64,000 bases of DNA from Ectothiorhodospiraceae bacterium BW-2 (GCA_008375315.1 CP032507.1:1663001-1727000), one strand, 5' to 3'; positions 17,866 to 29,824 are shown, counted from the first letter of the stretch. The notes: generated by a model not told the origin, from the sequence alone. Numbers and translations: made by a program.

Positions 17866-19053
17866 GTGGCGCAGATCTCCTCTCTCTATGGCTGCCACTT
17901 TCGTTCGCTGAAGGAGTTTAGCCTCACTCCGGCAGCGACACTCAATCTGATTGTCGGCGCGAACGGTAGTGGTAAATCGACGCTATTAGAGAGTATCGAA
18001 CTGTTAACCAGTGGTCGTAGCCATCTTACGCGACAGTTACGCCATCTAGTACAGCAGCCGCAACAACAGCCATTAATTAGCCGAGCTGAGTTGAAGGAGT
18101 CTAGGCAGGGGCGGCAGCAGCGGCTGGCGGTGAGGGTCGATCCGGTACAGCACTATCGATTACAAATCAAGCTAAATCAGCAGTTTATCTATCGTAGCTC
18201 GACTTTAGCTCAACATTTTCCTCATCTGCTGATTGCCCCTGAAACGCTGCAGTTGATCGATGGGCCACCGGAGTTGCGGCGCCGGTTTATGGATTGGTTA
18301 CTGTTTTATCTCCATTCTGGATATCAGCAGCTCTATAGCGATTACCGCCGGGCTCTGCGCCAACGAAATCAGCTTTTGAAGCAGAGAGATACTCACCAAC
18401 TTCGGTTTCATGATGCTGTTTGGGAGACTCTTTTAGCCGAAAAGGGGGAGCAGATTGCTCTGTTGCAGCAGCAAGTCCTTGAGCAGGTTTTGCAACAGTG
18501 TCGTAAGATAGTTAATCATATCGAGCTTGAGTTACCCGCAGCTGTGGCAACTCTGAGGGGGGAGGGGGTAGAGTTGGAGTATCAGCGTGGTTGGCCAGCA
18601 GGGAGAGAGTTACTGGAGATAATGCAGCAGCAGCAGCAGCACGATCTGTTGCGAGGCTTTAGCTCTCATGGCCCCCATCGTGCCGATTTTAAGTTGCGAA
18701 CGGTGCTAGCAACAGCAGCAGCAGCGACCCCCGCACGACAAGAGTGGCGTTCGGTAAGTGAGTACTGCTCTAGGGGAGAGAAGAAACGGCTCAATATTCT
18801 GCTGCTATTAGCTCAGCTCGGCTTAATGATAGAGAGGATTGGGGCTCAACCGATCGTGCTGGTGGATGATCTCTTTGCCGAGTTAGATCGCGATAATGGG
18901 GAGTGGCTGCTGCAACAGCTACGGCTAAGTGGTTTGCAGATATTTATGACGATGACCGATAGCGAGCTAGCGCGGCAGCTACTACAGCCTCAGCGAGGCG
19001 AGAAACTCTTTCATGTGCAACAGGGCACTGTTAGTGAGGTGGAAGTGGTATAA
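17866..19053 (+). CDS. recF: DNA repair and recombination protein RecF
   Basis: A 395-aa SMC-like ATPase. Walker A is GANGSGKSTLLE (about residues 31-42), the ABC signature region is SVSEYCSRGEKKRL, and Walker B is IVLVDDLFAELD. RecF loads RecA at gapped DNA with RecO and RecR. It is slightly longer than E. coli RecF (357 aa), with glutamine-rich insertions (QQPQQQP and a QQQQQ run). The start is GTG with only a weak ribosome binding site; the N-terminus ISSLYGCHFRSL fits the family. It lies between dnaN and gyrB. Confidence 0.93.
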   Translation: MAQISSLYGCHFRSLKEFSLTPAATLNLIVGANGSGKSTLLESIELLTSGRSHLTRQLRHLVQQPQQQPLISRAELKESRQGRQQRLAVRVDPVQHYRLQIKLNQQFIYRSSTLAQHFPHLLIAPETLQLIDGPPELRRRFMDWLLFYLHSGYQQLYSDYRRALRQRNQLLKQRDTHQLRFHDAVWETLLAEKGEQIALLQQQVLEQVLQQCRKIVNHIELELPAAVATLRGEGVELEYQRGWPAGRELLEIMQQQQQHDLLRGFSSHGPHRADFKLRTVLATAAAATPARQEWRSVSEYCSRGEKKRLNILLLLAQLGLMIERIGAQPIVLVDDLFAELDRDNGEWLLQQLRLSGLQIFMTMTDSELARQLLQPQRGEKLFHVQQGTVSEVEVV

Positions 19054-19065
19054 TTGGCTAACTAG

Positions 19066-21525
<2,460 letters not shown>

Positions 21526-21540
21526 TACCAAGTCTAGCTG

Positions 21541-23277
21541 CTACATTCGTTCAACGACTGCGATCCCAAGAAGTGAGAGGCCAACTTTAAGCGTTTGAGA
21601 AGAGCCGTGGCATAGTGCCAATCTAGCCTCGCGCACAGACTGATCCGCCTCTGTACTGATAGGACAACTTTCGTAAAAAGACATAAAATGTTTTGCAAGG
21701 GAGTAGAGGTAGTTACAGAGCAGATGGGGCATACCTGTATGCGCTACGGCTTCAACCGTTTCGGAGAAGCGAGTCAGGGAGACGGCAAGGGTGCGCTCAT
21801 TAGGATGTTGAAAAGAGTAATCGGCACTCAAATCGGCATCAGACGGGTTGTAATCTATTTTGCGAAAGATGCTTACTATACGGGTATAGGCATACTGTAG
21901 GTAGGGAGCGGTATTGCCTTCGAGTGAGAGCATCGATTGAAGGTCAAAAATATAGTCATTGGTTCGAGCTTTGGAGAGATCAGCATACTTCACGGCTCCA
22001 ATACCGATGGTATGAGCAAGCGCTCTCTTCTCGCTCTCTTCTAAGTCAGGATTTTTATCCTCGATAATACTAAGTGCCTGATGCTCGGCCTCGTTGAGTA
22101 GATCTAGTAGTTTTACCGTATCTCCTTGACGAGTCTTGAACGGTTTACCATCTTTTCCCATCATGGTGCCAAAGGGCATGTGTTCGAGGGAGGTTTGGGG
22201 CGGTAGAAAATCGGCATGTCGGGCAACTGCAAAGACCTGCTGTAGGTGTAGTGTCTGCCGAGAATCCACCACATATATTATTCGTTGCGCCTTGAGAACA
22301 TTGGCTCTATAGCGAATAGCTGCAAGATCGGTTGTTGAGTAGAGGAAGCCCCCATCCGATTTCTGCACGATGACGGGAACCACCTCATCGTTGTCGTTCT
22401 TAAACTCATCTAGGAAAACACACAGGGCACCTTCGGATTCTGTGATCAGATCTTTATGCCGTAGATCATCAATGACACGCGGTAAATCGTCATTATAGAA
22501 ACTCTCGGGAACGACATCTTCACGACGAAGCGAGACATCAAGCTTATCGTATATCTCTGCACAGTGTTCAATAGAGGTGGAGATAAAGCGCTGCCATAGA
22601 TCACGACACTTCCCATCCCCTTGTTGCAGGCGTACGGTAAATTCGCGTGCTTTTGTTTTAAAATCGGGGTCTTCATCGAAGCGACGCTTAGCGGCTCGAT
22701 AGAAGCCTTCAAGATCAGCGAGTGATCGTTCACCAGAGAACTGCTCGCACTCATCCAGATAGGCTATTAACATCCCAAATTGCGTGCCCCAGTCACCCAT
22801 GTGGTTGTGACGGATGACAGAGTGGCCGGTAAATTCGAGCACTTTGACAATCGTATCACCTATAATTGTGCTGCGTAGGTGGCCAACATGCATCTCCTTA
22901 GCGAGATTGGGATGGGAGTAATCGACAACAATTGGCGCAGAACTACTAGGGTGGGAAACCCCTAAGGAGGGGGAGTGCAACAGAGAAGAGAGGGTTGAGG
23001 TAATGAAAGCAGCCGTTAATTTAGCGTTAATGAAGCCAGCGCCCGCTATTTCAAAACAAATATCGGGGGCAAGTGGCTTGAGAGTATCGATAATTGCTTC
23101 GGCGAAGATGCGTGGGGGCTCTCCTCGTCTGTTGGCTTGAACTAGGGCAATGTTTGTTTGGTAATCACCGAAGCGCGGATTAGTCGCCTCTTTAAATGAG
23201 GTTGCATCATCAATAGAGATGGAAAACTGTTCCATTGCCGTAGCAAGAAGAGTGGAAAGGTGTGATTTTACATTCAT
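21541..23277 (-). CDS. argS: Arginyl-tRNA synthetase
   Basis: A 578-aa class I synthetase (E. coli 577 aa). The Add-1 tRNA-recognition domain is at the N-terminus, the HIGH-type motif appears as HVGHLRST, and the ArgS C-terminal DALR domain includes YLYSLAKHFMSFYESCPI. The canonical KMSK lysine is replaced as in most ArgS (GKPFKTRQGD). The frame remains open to 23394, but the ATG at 23277 has AGGG 8 nt upstream and gives the normal N-terminus MNVKSHLSTLL. It is divergent from pirin; the 255 bp between them hold no other gene I can support. Confidence 0.96.
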   Translation of the reverse strand: MNVKSHLSTLLATAMEQFSISIDDATSFKEATNPRFGDYQTNIALVQANRRGEPPRIFAEAIIDTLKPLAPDICFEIAGAGFINAKLTAAFITSTLSSLLHSPSLGVSHPSSSAPIVVDYSHPNLAKEMHVGHLRSTIIGDTIVKVLEFTGHSVIRHNHMGDWGTQFGMLIAYLDECEQFSGERSLADLEGFYRAAKRRFDEDPDFKTKAREFTVRLQQGDGKCRDLWQRFISTSIEHCAEIYDKLDVSLRREDVVPESFYNDDLPRVIDDLRHKDLITESEGALCVFLDEFKNDNDEVVPVIVQKSDGGFLYSTTDLAAIRYRANVLKAQRIIYVVDSRQTLHLQQVFAVARHADFLPPQTSLEHMPFGTMMGKDGKPFKTRQGDTVKLLDLLNEAEHQALSIIEDKNPDLEESEKRALAHTIGIGAVKYADLSKARTNDYIFDLQSMLSLEGNTAPYLQYAYTRIVSIFRKIDYNPSDADLSADYSFQHPNERTLAVSLTRFSETVEAVAHTGMPHLLCNYLYSLAKHFMSFYESCPISTEADQSVREARLALCHGSSQTLKVGLSLLGIAVVERM

Positions 23278-23532
23278 TTTAGACCCTTTAACAAACATAA
23301 AGTTTGAGGTTTGACTGACCAAATTCTGCCTGCTTAATTTCATTGCGGCTACGGCAGGAACAGTATCTTTCGTTGTAACACGATACAACCTCATTCTACC
23401 CTAAAATAGACATTGGAGTCACTATTGGGTATGGGGGCATAGGGAGGGTGATAGGAGGGGCTACGCTGCGGTTGCTCTATCCTATCAAGATGCCCATATT
23501 ACCTGTATCAATTAACTTTGGAGTCGAGTGAA

Positions 23533-24237
23533 ATGGTGACAGTACGAGCAGCAGCTAAGCGGGGTTATTTTGAAAATAGCTGGTTACAGAGTTATCACAG
23601 CTTCTCTTTTGGTGATTACTACGATGAGATGCAGATGGGATACTCTCTGTTACGGGTCATGAATGAGGATGTGATTGCGCCGGCGAGCGGGTTTCCGACT
23701 CATGGCCATCAGAATATGGAGATTGTTACCTACCTGCTCTCCGGTAGCTTAGAGCATAAAGATAGTATGGGTAATGGGAGTACCATCTACCCGGGTGAGG
23801 TGCAACGAATGTCGGCGGGGAGGGGGGTGACCCACTCCGAATATAACCCTTCAACCACCGATGAGACCCATCTCTTGCAGATTTGGCTACTGCCAAACCA
23901 GCGCAATATTGAGCCAGGATATGAGCAGAAACGGTTTGAGGACGAGGGGCGTAACCATCGTTGGCAGCTACTGGCCTCTCCAACGGGAGAGGAGGGAGCA
24001 GTGACTATCTATAGCGACACCCTGCTCTATGCGGCGCTACTCGATCCTAAGCGGGTGCTTGACTACTCATTCGCTAGCGATAGGGTCGGTTATCTTCAGC
24101 TCGCTTCGGGGGAGCTAATCGTGAATGGTGAGGCGTTATCGGCAGGCGATGGGGCGAGGCTATCAGCCGGCGAGAGGTTACAGCTACAGGGAGGAGGGGA
24201 GAGAGCCGAGCTGTTGCTGTTTGATCTCCCCCAATAA
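23533..24237 (+). CDS. Pirin family protein (bicupin)
   Basis: A 234-aa pirin. The N-terminal cupin metal site is conserved in GFPTHGHQNMEIVTYLLSGSLEHKDS (HxH...E) and GEVQRMSAGRGVTHSE (second His). The C-terminal cupin is shorter and less conserved. Bacterial pirins such as YhhW have quercetinase activity; the physiological role is unclear. The open frame starts with TTG at 23518, but the ATG at 23533, with GGAG about 10 nt upstream, gives the usual MVTVRAA start. It converges on plsC. Confidence 0.9.
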   Translation: MVTVRAAAKRGYFENSWLQSYHSFSFGDYYDEMQMGYSLLRVMNEDVIAPASGFPTHGHQNMEIVTYLLSGSLEHKDSMGNGSTIYPGEVQRMSAGRGVTHSEYNPSTTDETHLLQIWLLPNQRNIEPGYEQKRFEDEGRNHRWQLLASPTGEEGAVTIYSDTLLYAALLDPKRVLDYSFASDRVGYLQLASGELIVNGEALSAGDGARLSAGERLQLQGGGERAELLLFDLPQ

Positions 24238-24256
24238 TTTCGCGAGCGTCATAAGG

Positions 24257-24967
24257 CTATCCTATCCTGAGGCACTCCGCCTCAATCCACTCTTGAGCCT
24301 GTTGATTAATGGCAGCCGCTTTTTGGTCAGCTACAATCGGCGGGCCGATAGAGAGGGTAATGGTGCCGGGTTTTTTAATAAAGCTATCTTTAGGCCAAAA
24401 TTGGCCTGCATTGTGGGCTACCGGCACGACAGTGGTGCCGGTTTTGGCGGCTAACATCGCTCCCCCAATGGCATAGCGACTCTCTCGACTGCCGTAGGCA
24501 GTTCGAGTCCCCTCTGGAAAAACGACCAGCCAAATCCCCTGTTGCAATCGCTGCGCTCCCTGTTCTAACACCTGTTTTAACGCCTTTTTGCCCTCAGTTC
24601 GGTTGATAGCAACCGGTCGGGTCATGGCCAGTCCCCATCCGAAGAAGGGTAGCCACAGTAGTTCGCGTTTTAAGACCCAAGTCTGAGTTGGGAGAATCTG
24701 CTGCATGGCAATGGTCTCCCATGCCGATTGGTGTTTAGCTAAAATAATCGCGCTTTGCACTGTAGGGATATTCTCTCTACCGATAACTCTATAGTTGAGT
24801 TGACAGGTGACCTTTAACCAAAAGAGGGCAAAAATACTCCACCATCCTAACACCCGTCGTCGTAGTGAAAAGGGGAGTAGCCAACCGAGTGTGGTGGTTA
24901 AGAGGGTAAAAGGGATGGTAAACAGAGCTAAGCCGAGATAGAACAGCAGTGAACGAATGACAAGCAT
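24257..24967 (-). CDS. plsC: 1-acyl-sn-glycerol-3-phosphate acyltransferase (PlsC family)
   Basis: A 236-aa membrane-associated acyltransferase that would convert lysophosphatidic acid to phosphatidic acid. The catalytic HX4(D/E) box appears as KHQSAWE (about residue 76), and the substrate-binding motif is VVFPEGTRT. An N-terminal membrane segment (LLFYLGLALFTIPFTLLTTTLGWLLPF) is clear. It follows gmhB by 3 bases. The gmhB-plsC pairing is common in gammaproteobacteria (YaeB/OlsA neighbourhoods) and links it to lipid or LPS supply. Confidence 0.88.
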   Translation of the reverse strand: MLVIRSLLFYLGLALFTIPFTLLTTTLGWLLPFSLRRRVLGWWSIFALFWLKVTCQLNYRVIGRENIPTVQSAIILAKHQSAWETIAMQQILPTQTWVLKRELLWLPFFGWGLAMTRPVAINRTEGKKALKQVLEQGAQRLQQGIWLVVFPEGTRTAYGSRESRYAIGGAMLAAKTGTTVVPVAHNAGQFWPKDSFIKKPGTITLSIGPPIVADQKAAAINQQAQEWIEAECLRIG

Positions 24968-24970
24968 AGT

Positions 24971-25534
24971 TTAGGTGAAACCTCTATTTTTTAGAAGATG
25001 GTTAACATACTCCGCCAGATCACTAAACAGAGGGATCTGCCACTGTTGTAGGCGAAAGCTATAGTTCGCTATTGTACGCTCTCCTTTACCGCTACGCACC
25101 AAGGCGGTTTGGCAGCCCATGTTGCGTCCGGTTTCGATATCGCGCAGAGAATCTCCTACCGTTGGAATACCAATTAAGTTTTGGCGTTGAAAGTGGGCCG
25201 CTATCTGTTCAAATAGACCTATCTCTGGTTTACGGCAGTGGCATTTAGCTTCGGGAGCGTGGGGGCAGTAGGCGATATAGTCTATTTGGGCACCTAGTGG
25301 TTGCAGCAGTTGGGCTAGTTTGTGATGCATGGCTTCTAAAGTCTCAATACTATAGTAGCCTCGGCCAATGCCTGATTGATTGGTGGCGATAGCGATTTGA
25401 TATCCGGCTTGGTACAGTTTGGCGATTGCCTCTAGCGAGCCGGGGAGAGGGATAAACTCCTCTACGCTGCGGATGTAGTGATCGGAGTCGAGATTAATCA
25501 CTCCGTCGCGGTCAAGAATAATGAGATGTTTCAC
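24971..25534 (-). CDS. gmhB: D-glycero-beta-D-manno-heptose-1,7-bisphosphate 7-phosphatase
   Basis: A HAD-family phosphatase of the ADP-heptose (LPS inner core) pathway. The catalytic LDRDGVIN motif, ATNQSGIGRGYY, the zinc-binding CPHAPEAKCHCRKP cluster and VGDSLRDIETGRNMGC are all present. The frame is open to an ATG at 25606, but that adds 24 residues made partly from two translated parS-like palindromes (FHVEH, FHVKH). The GTG at 25534 gives MKHLIILDRDG, 187 aa, close to E. coli GmhB (191 aa). AGGA lies a rather distant 14 nt upstream, so the start is uncertain. Confidence 0.88.
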   Translation of the reverse strand: MKHLIILDRDGVINLDSDHYIRSVEEFIPLPGSLEAIAKLYQAGYQIAIATNQSGIGRGYYSIETLEAMHHKLAQLLQPLGAQIDYIAYCPHAPEAKCHCRKPEIGLFEQIAAHFQRQNLIGIPTVGDSLRDIETGRNMGCQTALVRSGKGERTIANYSFRLQQWQIPLFSDLAEYVNHLLKNRGFT

Positions 25535-25542
25535 GTGAAACC
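25527..25542 (-). promoter_or_regulatory. parS-like site 1
   Basis: Plus strand TGTTTCACGTGAAACC matches the bacterial parS consensus TGTTTCACGTGAAACA at 15 of 16 positions, including the perfect inner palindrome. ParB-CTP clamps load at such sites near oriC. It overlaps the likely gmhB GTG start and lies about 9 kb from the oriC candidate. Confidence 0.8.
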
Positions 25543-25589
25543 AGAGATTCCTTTGAGCTAGGGGGAGGGGGAGGTTAACCGGCAACCAA

Positions 25590-25605
25590 TGTTCCACATG
25601 AAACA
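25590..25605 (-). promoter_or_regulatory. parS-like site 2
   Basis: Plus strand TGTTCCACATGAAACA matches the parS consensus at 14 of 16 positions. It is 48 bases from site 1, between gmhB and the MazG-like gene. Paired parS sites close to the origin are usual; the parA and parB genes are not in this window. Confidence 0.65.
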
Positions 25606-25634
25606 TTGGTTACGGTATAGCGGGTGGGGGAGGG

Positions 25635-25961
25635 CTATTTAAATTCGGAGACGCGAATTCGGCCATTAATCATACGCGATTGGCGCTGATTAATCTTCTC
25701 CATCTTCTCCCAAAAGGCTTGGTTTAGATCAAAACCGGCGGAAATAGCGGTACCCATTAATAGAATCAGTAGATCAGCACTCTCTTCTGCTAGCTCCTCA
25801 ATCGGCTTGCCTTTGGTAACACAGGCGGCAATTTCGCCTAACTCCTCTGCCATTAGTGCCATGCGATAGGGGAGATCTTCACCGCCAGTGCCTTTAAAGT
25901 CGTGTTTATCGTGAAACGCCTGCACTGTAGCGAGCATAGCTTGGTATGAGTCTTGATTCAT
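25635..25961 (-). CDS. MazG-like nucleotide pyrophosphohydrolase family protein
   Basis: A 108-aa all-alpha NTP pyrophosphatase of the MazG/dUTPase superfamily. The metal-binding pattern is seen as MAEELGEIA (EExxE) followed by EELAEESADLLILLMG (ExxD). Short MazG-like enzymes hydrolyse non-canonical or excess nucleotides to monophosphates. It sits directly after glyS (no gap), so it may be the tail of the glyQ-glyS operon. The substrate cannot be predicted. Confidence 0.82.
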   Translation of the reverse strand: MNQDSYQAMLATVQAFHDKHDFKGTGGEDLPYRMALMAEELGEIAACVTKGKPIEELAEESADLLILLMGTAISAGFDLNQAFWEKMEKINQRQSRMINGRIRVSEFK

Positions 25962-28094
25962 TTAATTTACCTCCGCGGGTAGGGCTGCAATATCGGCGAC
26001 TTGACTAAAGAGTCGCTGTATATAGGAGAGTAGGGTGAGGCGGTTTTGGCGCACAGCGCTATCCTCTGCCATCACCATGACTTGATCAAAGAAGGGATCG
26101 ATGACCTCTTTTAGAGTTGCTAGCAGTGTTAACCCCTCGCTATAGGCTCGCTGTTGGAACAGTTGCTCTGCTACTGGTCCGAGTTGTTGTAGCTGTTGCC
26201 ATAGCTGTTGCTCTTCGGGGTGCTGAAACAGATCGGCATGAATGGGGGCGCTCTCATGGGTAAGGTCGTGGCCGTTTTTACGCAGAATATTACTAATGCG
26301 CTTATTGGCTGCGGCTAGGGCTGCGGCTTGGGGTTGCTGCTGAAATCTCTTTACCGCTTCAATACGATGGGCAATATCGAGCGGTTCAGGTGGGGAGAGG
26401 GCAATGACCGCCTCGGTAATAGCGCTATCGATACCCTGTTCGCTAAAGTAGCCGTTACAGCGCTCTAAAATATAGTGAAAGCACTCGGTGACGACTTCGC
26501 TAGAGGCTAGGCGGCTAACGATGACTGGTTCATCTAGCTGTTGCTGGTAGAGCGTGGCGGCGTGCTGTAACAGAGTATAGATATTGAGCGGTAGTTGTCG
26601 TTCAATGGTTAGTCGTAGCAGGGCTAAGGCGGCTCGCCGCAGGGCGAAGGGATCTTTAGTCCCGCTCGGTTTTTGACCAATAGCGAAGATACCTACTAGA
26701 GTATCGATGCGATCTGCTATCGCTAGGGCGGTGCCTAACTCCCCCTGCGGTAGGGTATCGCCGGCATGGCGCGGGAGATAGATCTCATTCATCGCTGCGG
26801 CAACGGTTGTAGGGATTCCCTCGGCTACGGCATAGTGGCGACCCATCACTCCCTGTAGTTCAGGAAATTCGCCGACCATATCGGTAAGTAGATCACATTG
26901 ACAGAGTCGTGCCGCCTGTTGCGCCTCTTTAACAGGAAGTTTGAGTTCGGTCGCGAGTCGAGCCATTAGTTGTTGTAGTCGCTCTGATTTGGCTTTGAGA
27001 GTGCCTAGCTGCTGTTGAAAAATAATGCTGTCGAGTGCCTCATAGCGACTATCGAGCGTGCTCTTTTGATCTTGCTGCCAGAAGAAGGCGGCATCGGCGA
27101 GGCGAGGACGAATCACTCGCTCATTGCCCTGCTGTACTAGGTGTGGTTGGCGGCTGCTAATATTGCTAATGGTAATAAATTTCGCCAGTAGCTTGCCCCT
27201 ATCATCAATAAGATGAAAATATTTTTGGTGCCCTTTCATCGCGGAGATAAGGCACTCAGCGGGGATACGCAGAAACTCAGGATCAAAGCTACCGACAACA
27301 GCGGTAGGCCACTCGACCATGGCGGTCACTTCATCGAGTAGATCGGGGTCAATGACTGCTCTGCCCCCAGCGGTCGTTGCGGCCTGTTCAATCTGGTGGC
27401 GGATCTGTTCACGGCGCTGTTCAAAATCGGCAACGACAAAGGCGTGTTGTAGCGAGGGGAGGTAGTCAGCGCTGGAGTTTAGCTCAATGGCGGCAGGAGC
27501 CATAAAGCGGTGGCCAAAGGTAACTCTATTAGAGTGTTGCGCTAGTAGCTCTATCGGAATGATCTTTTCACCATAGAGCACGGTTAGCCAGTGTACCGGC
27601 CGGACAAATTCGGCCTTTAAGTCGCCCCAGCGCATCCGTTTCGGGATCGGTAGCAGGTTAACTGCCTGTTCGATAACTTGGGGGAGTCGTTGTGCGAGCG
27701 ATTGGCCTGGCTGTTGAGTGCGATAGAGTAACCAGCTCCCTTTGGGGGTCTGAATCTGCTCTAACTGCTCTGGAGGAACGCCGCAGGAGTGGGCAAAGCC
27801 GAGTAGCGCTTTGGTCGGTTTACCTTGACTATCGTAGGCCGCTTTTAGGGCGGGGCCGCGCCGCTCAACGCTCTGATCTGGCTGTTGGCCGCTAACGGCA
27901 GTGACAATAACAGCTAATCGGCGCGGAGTGGCATAGCTATGAATCGCTTTAAAGGGGAGTCGAAGCTGCTCTAACTGGGTGCCGATAGCGTCGCTAAAGG
28001 CGCGACTCAATCTGTTTAGCGCTTTGGGGGGTAGCTCTTCGGTACCGATCTCAATTAATAGATCGGGTGGGGAGGGGGGCATTGTCGTGCTCAT
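25962..28094 (-). CDS. glyS: Glycyl-tRNA synthetase beta subunit
   Basis: A 710-aa beta subunit of the bacterial alpha2beta2 glycyl-tRNA synthetase. The N-terminus DLLIEIGTEELPPKAL and the internal signatures EVTAMVEWPTAVVGSFD, FLRIPAECLISAMKGHQKYF and ADRIDTLVGIFAIGQKPSGTKDPFALRRAALA are diagnostic. The C-terminal DALR-type anticodon-binding region follows. Length is near E. coli GlyS (689 aa). It lies immediately after glyQ with a 1-base gap, as usual. Confidence 0.96.
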   Translation of the reverse strand: MSTTMPPSPPDLLIEIGTEELPPKALNRLSRAFSDAIGTQLEQLRLPFKAIHSYATPRRLAVIVTAVSGQQPDQSVERRGPALKAAYDSQGKPTKALLGFAHSCGVPPEQLEQIQTPKGSWLLYRTQQPGQSLAQRLPQVIEQAVNLLPIPKRMRWGDLKAEFVRPVHWLTVLYGEKIIPIELLAQHSNRVTFGHRFMAPAAIELNSSADYLPSLQHAFVVADFEQRREQIRHQIEQAATTAGGRAVIDPDLLDEVTAMVEWPTAVVGSFDPEFLRIPAECLISAMKGHQKYFHLIDDRGKLLAKFITISNISSRQPHLVQQGNERVIRPRLADAAFFWQQDQKSTLDSRYEALDSIIFQQQLGTLKAKSERLQQLMARLATELKLPVKEAQQAARLCQCDLLTDMVGEFPELQGVMGRHYAVAEGIPTTVAAAMNEIYLPRHAGDTLPQGELGTALAIADRIDTLVGIFAIGQKPSGTKDPFALRRAALALLRLTIERQLPLNIYTLLQHAATLYQQQLDEPVIVSRLASSEVVTECFHYILERCNGYFSEQGIDSAITEAVIALSPPEPLDIAHRIEAVKRFQQQPQAAALAAANKRISNILRKNGHDLTHESAPIHADLFQHPEEQQLWQQLQQLGPVAEQLFQQRAYSEGLTLLATLKEVIDPFFDQVMVMAEDSAVRQNRLTLLSYIQRLFSQVADIAALPAEVN

Positions 28095-28095
28095 A

Positions 28096-29055
28096 TTAGC
28101 GGTTTACCTCATTCGTATTAGCAGTGGCCATCTTGGATAACATCGGGAAACCGAGCCTCTCTCGGGCGGCGTAGTAGCTCTCAGCGACCTGACGAGAGAG
28201 GGTGCGCACTCTAAGAATATAGCGCTGTCGCTCAGTAACCGAGATGGCGTGGCGGGCGTCGAGTAGGTTAAAGGTATGAGAGGCTTTAAGTACCATCTCA
28301 TAGGCGGGTAGCGGTAGTTCGGCAGCGATGAGGCTGTTCGACTCAGCTTCATAGAGATCAAACAGGCGCAGCAGTTCAGTGACATTGGCGTGATCGAAGT
28401 TATAGTGTGACTGCTCTACCTCGTTTTGGTGGTAGATATTGCCGTAGCTCACCGCACCGGCAGGGCCATGGTGGGTCCAGGTGAGATCGTAAACCGATTC
28501 GACCCCTTGTAGATACATTGCAATACGCTCTAAGCCGTAGGTGATCTCACCGGTTACCGGACGGCAGTCGAGGCCACCGACCTGTTGAAAATAGGTAAAT
28601 TGGGTCACCTCCATGCCGTTAAGCCAGACCTCCCAACCTAGTCCCCAGGCACCGAGAGTGGGGGATTCCCAGTTATCCTCGACAAAGCGAATATCGTGAT
28701 CGAGCGGATCGATACCGAGCAGCCGCAGCGAGTCAAGATAGAGCTGCTGAATATCGAGTGGCGAAGGTTTAATCACCACCTGAAACTGATAGTAGTGCTG
28801 TAGGCGGTTAGGATTGTCGCCATAGCGGCCATCGGTCGGTCGGCGAGAGGGCTGAACATAGGCCGATGCCCATGGCTCTGGCCCGATGGAGCGCAGAAAG
28901 GTTGCCGGATGAAAAGTACCGGCACCGACCTCCAGATCGAGCGGTTGTAGAATAACGCACCCCTGTTTGGCCCAGTAGTCCTGTAGGGCAAGAATTAATC
29001 CCTGAAAGGTTGAGATATCAAATGGTGTAGTAGCAGTTGCAGACAACAGAGTCAC
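28096..29055 (-). CDS. glyQ: Glycyl-tRNA synthetase alpha subunit
   Basis: A 319-aa class II catalytic subunit. The N-terminal [39 protein letters not shown] and [27 protein letters not shown] are the family fingerprint; E. coli GlyQ is 303 aa. It forms the tetramer with GlyS encoded just downstream. The 73 bases between it and hda probably hold its promoter, but I could not place clear hexamers. Confidence 0.96.
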   Translation of the reverse strand: MTLLSATATTPFDISTFQGLILALQDYWAKQGCVILQPLDLEVGAGTFHPATFLRSIGPEPWASAYVQPSRRPTDGRYGDNPNRLQHYYQFQVVIKPSPLDIQQLYLDSLRLLGIDPLDHDIRFVEDNWESPTLGAWGLGWEVWLNGMEVTQFTYFQQVGGLDCRPVTGEITYGLERIAMYLQGVESVYDLTWTHHGPAGAVSYGNIYHQNEVEQSHYNFDHANVTELLRLFDLYEAESNSLIAAELPLPAYEMVLKASHTFNLLDARHAISVTERQRYILRVRTLSRQVAESYYAARERLGFPMLSKMATANTNEVNR

Positions 29056-29128
29056 CTTCTGTGTTGGTTAAAGAAAAAAGAGTGACGCTATTATACCTTG
29101 AACAGGCTGGCGATGTGGTTTGGTAACT

Positions 29129-29824
29129 TTAAGTCTGGAGCAGATGCTGTTTGATAAAGGGGATAGTCAGCCGTCGCTGTGTTGCTAGCGAAGCGTAGTC
29201 GAGATCATCCATCAGCCGAAACAGCTTTGTGGTATCGCGAGAGATATGTTTGAGCAGATAGTGGCCGACCTGCGGGCTCATTGAGAGCCCCTGATCCTGA
29301 GCCCGTAGCTGTAACGCTTCGATTAAGGCCGCCTCATCCATCGGTTGCAGTTGATAGACAGGTCCCCAGCGCCAGCGGGAGAGGAGATCGTTTAACTGCC
29401 ACTGGCTCTCTTCAGGGGGGTGGCGATCGGCGACTAGCAGACGGTGGTGGTTGTGGCGTAGCTGGTTAAAGAGGTGGAACAGGCTCTCCTCCCACAAGGT
29501 GGTCGCGGCGAACGAGACCGAGTCGATAGCGACCAGATCGATCTGATCACAACCGCGCAGAATCTCCACCCCCAGTGCCATAATCTGTTCTAGTGGCAGA
29601 TAGATAGAGCGGACGCCCTGCTGACTCGCCTGTTGACACATCGCCTGTAACAGATGGCTCTTGCCACAGCCCGCCTCTCCCCAGATAAAGAGCGACTTAG
29701 CCGACTGCTTGCGATAGAGCTGATTAAACAGTTCGTGATTAGCGCCTATCACAAAATTATGCAGGGTAAAGCTAGGGCGTAGCTGCACATTGAGCGGTGG
29801 TTGAGGGTAGCGCTGAGTCGTCAT
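29129..29824 (-). CDS. hda: Hda, regulatory inactivator of DnaA
   Basis: A 231-aa DnaA paralogue consisting mainly of an AAA+ domain. Walker A is GEAGCGKSHLL (about residues 50-60), Walker B is DLVAIDSV, and the arginine-bearing SRDTTKLFRLMDDLD matches Hda/DnaA sensor regions. Hda with the DNA-loaded clamp stimulates ATP hydrolysis by DnaA. The N-terminal clamp-binding motif, normally QL(P/S)L, reads QPPL here. Its ATG overlaps the stop of the PerM-family gene, and DUF2066 lies further upstream, a common gammaproteobacterial neighbourhood. Confidence 0.9.
   Translation of the reverse strand: MTTQRYPQPPLNVQLRPSFTLHNFVIGANHELFNQLYRKQSAKSLFIWGEAGCGKSHLLQAMCQQASQQGVRSIYLPLEQIMALGVEILRGCDQIDLVAIDSVSFAATTLWEESLFHLFNQLRHNHHRLLVADRHPPEESQWQLNDLLSRWRWGPVYQLQPMDEAALIEALQLRAQDQGLSMSPQVGHYLLKHISRDTTKLFRLMDDLDYASLATQRRLTIPFIKQHLLQT

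Noticed and set aside
25535-25606. gmhB starting at ATG 25606
   Set aside because: The extra residues are unlike any GmhB N-terminus and include translated parS palindromes; the GTG at 25534 gives the family length.
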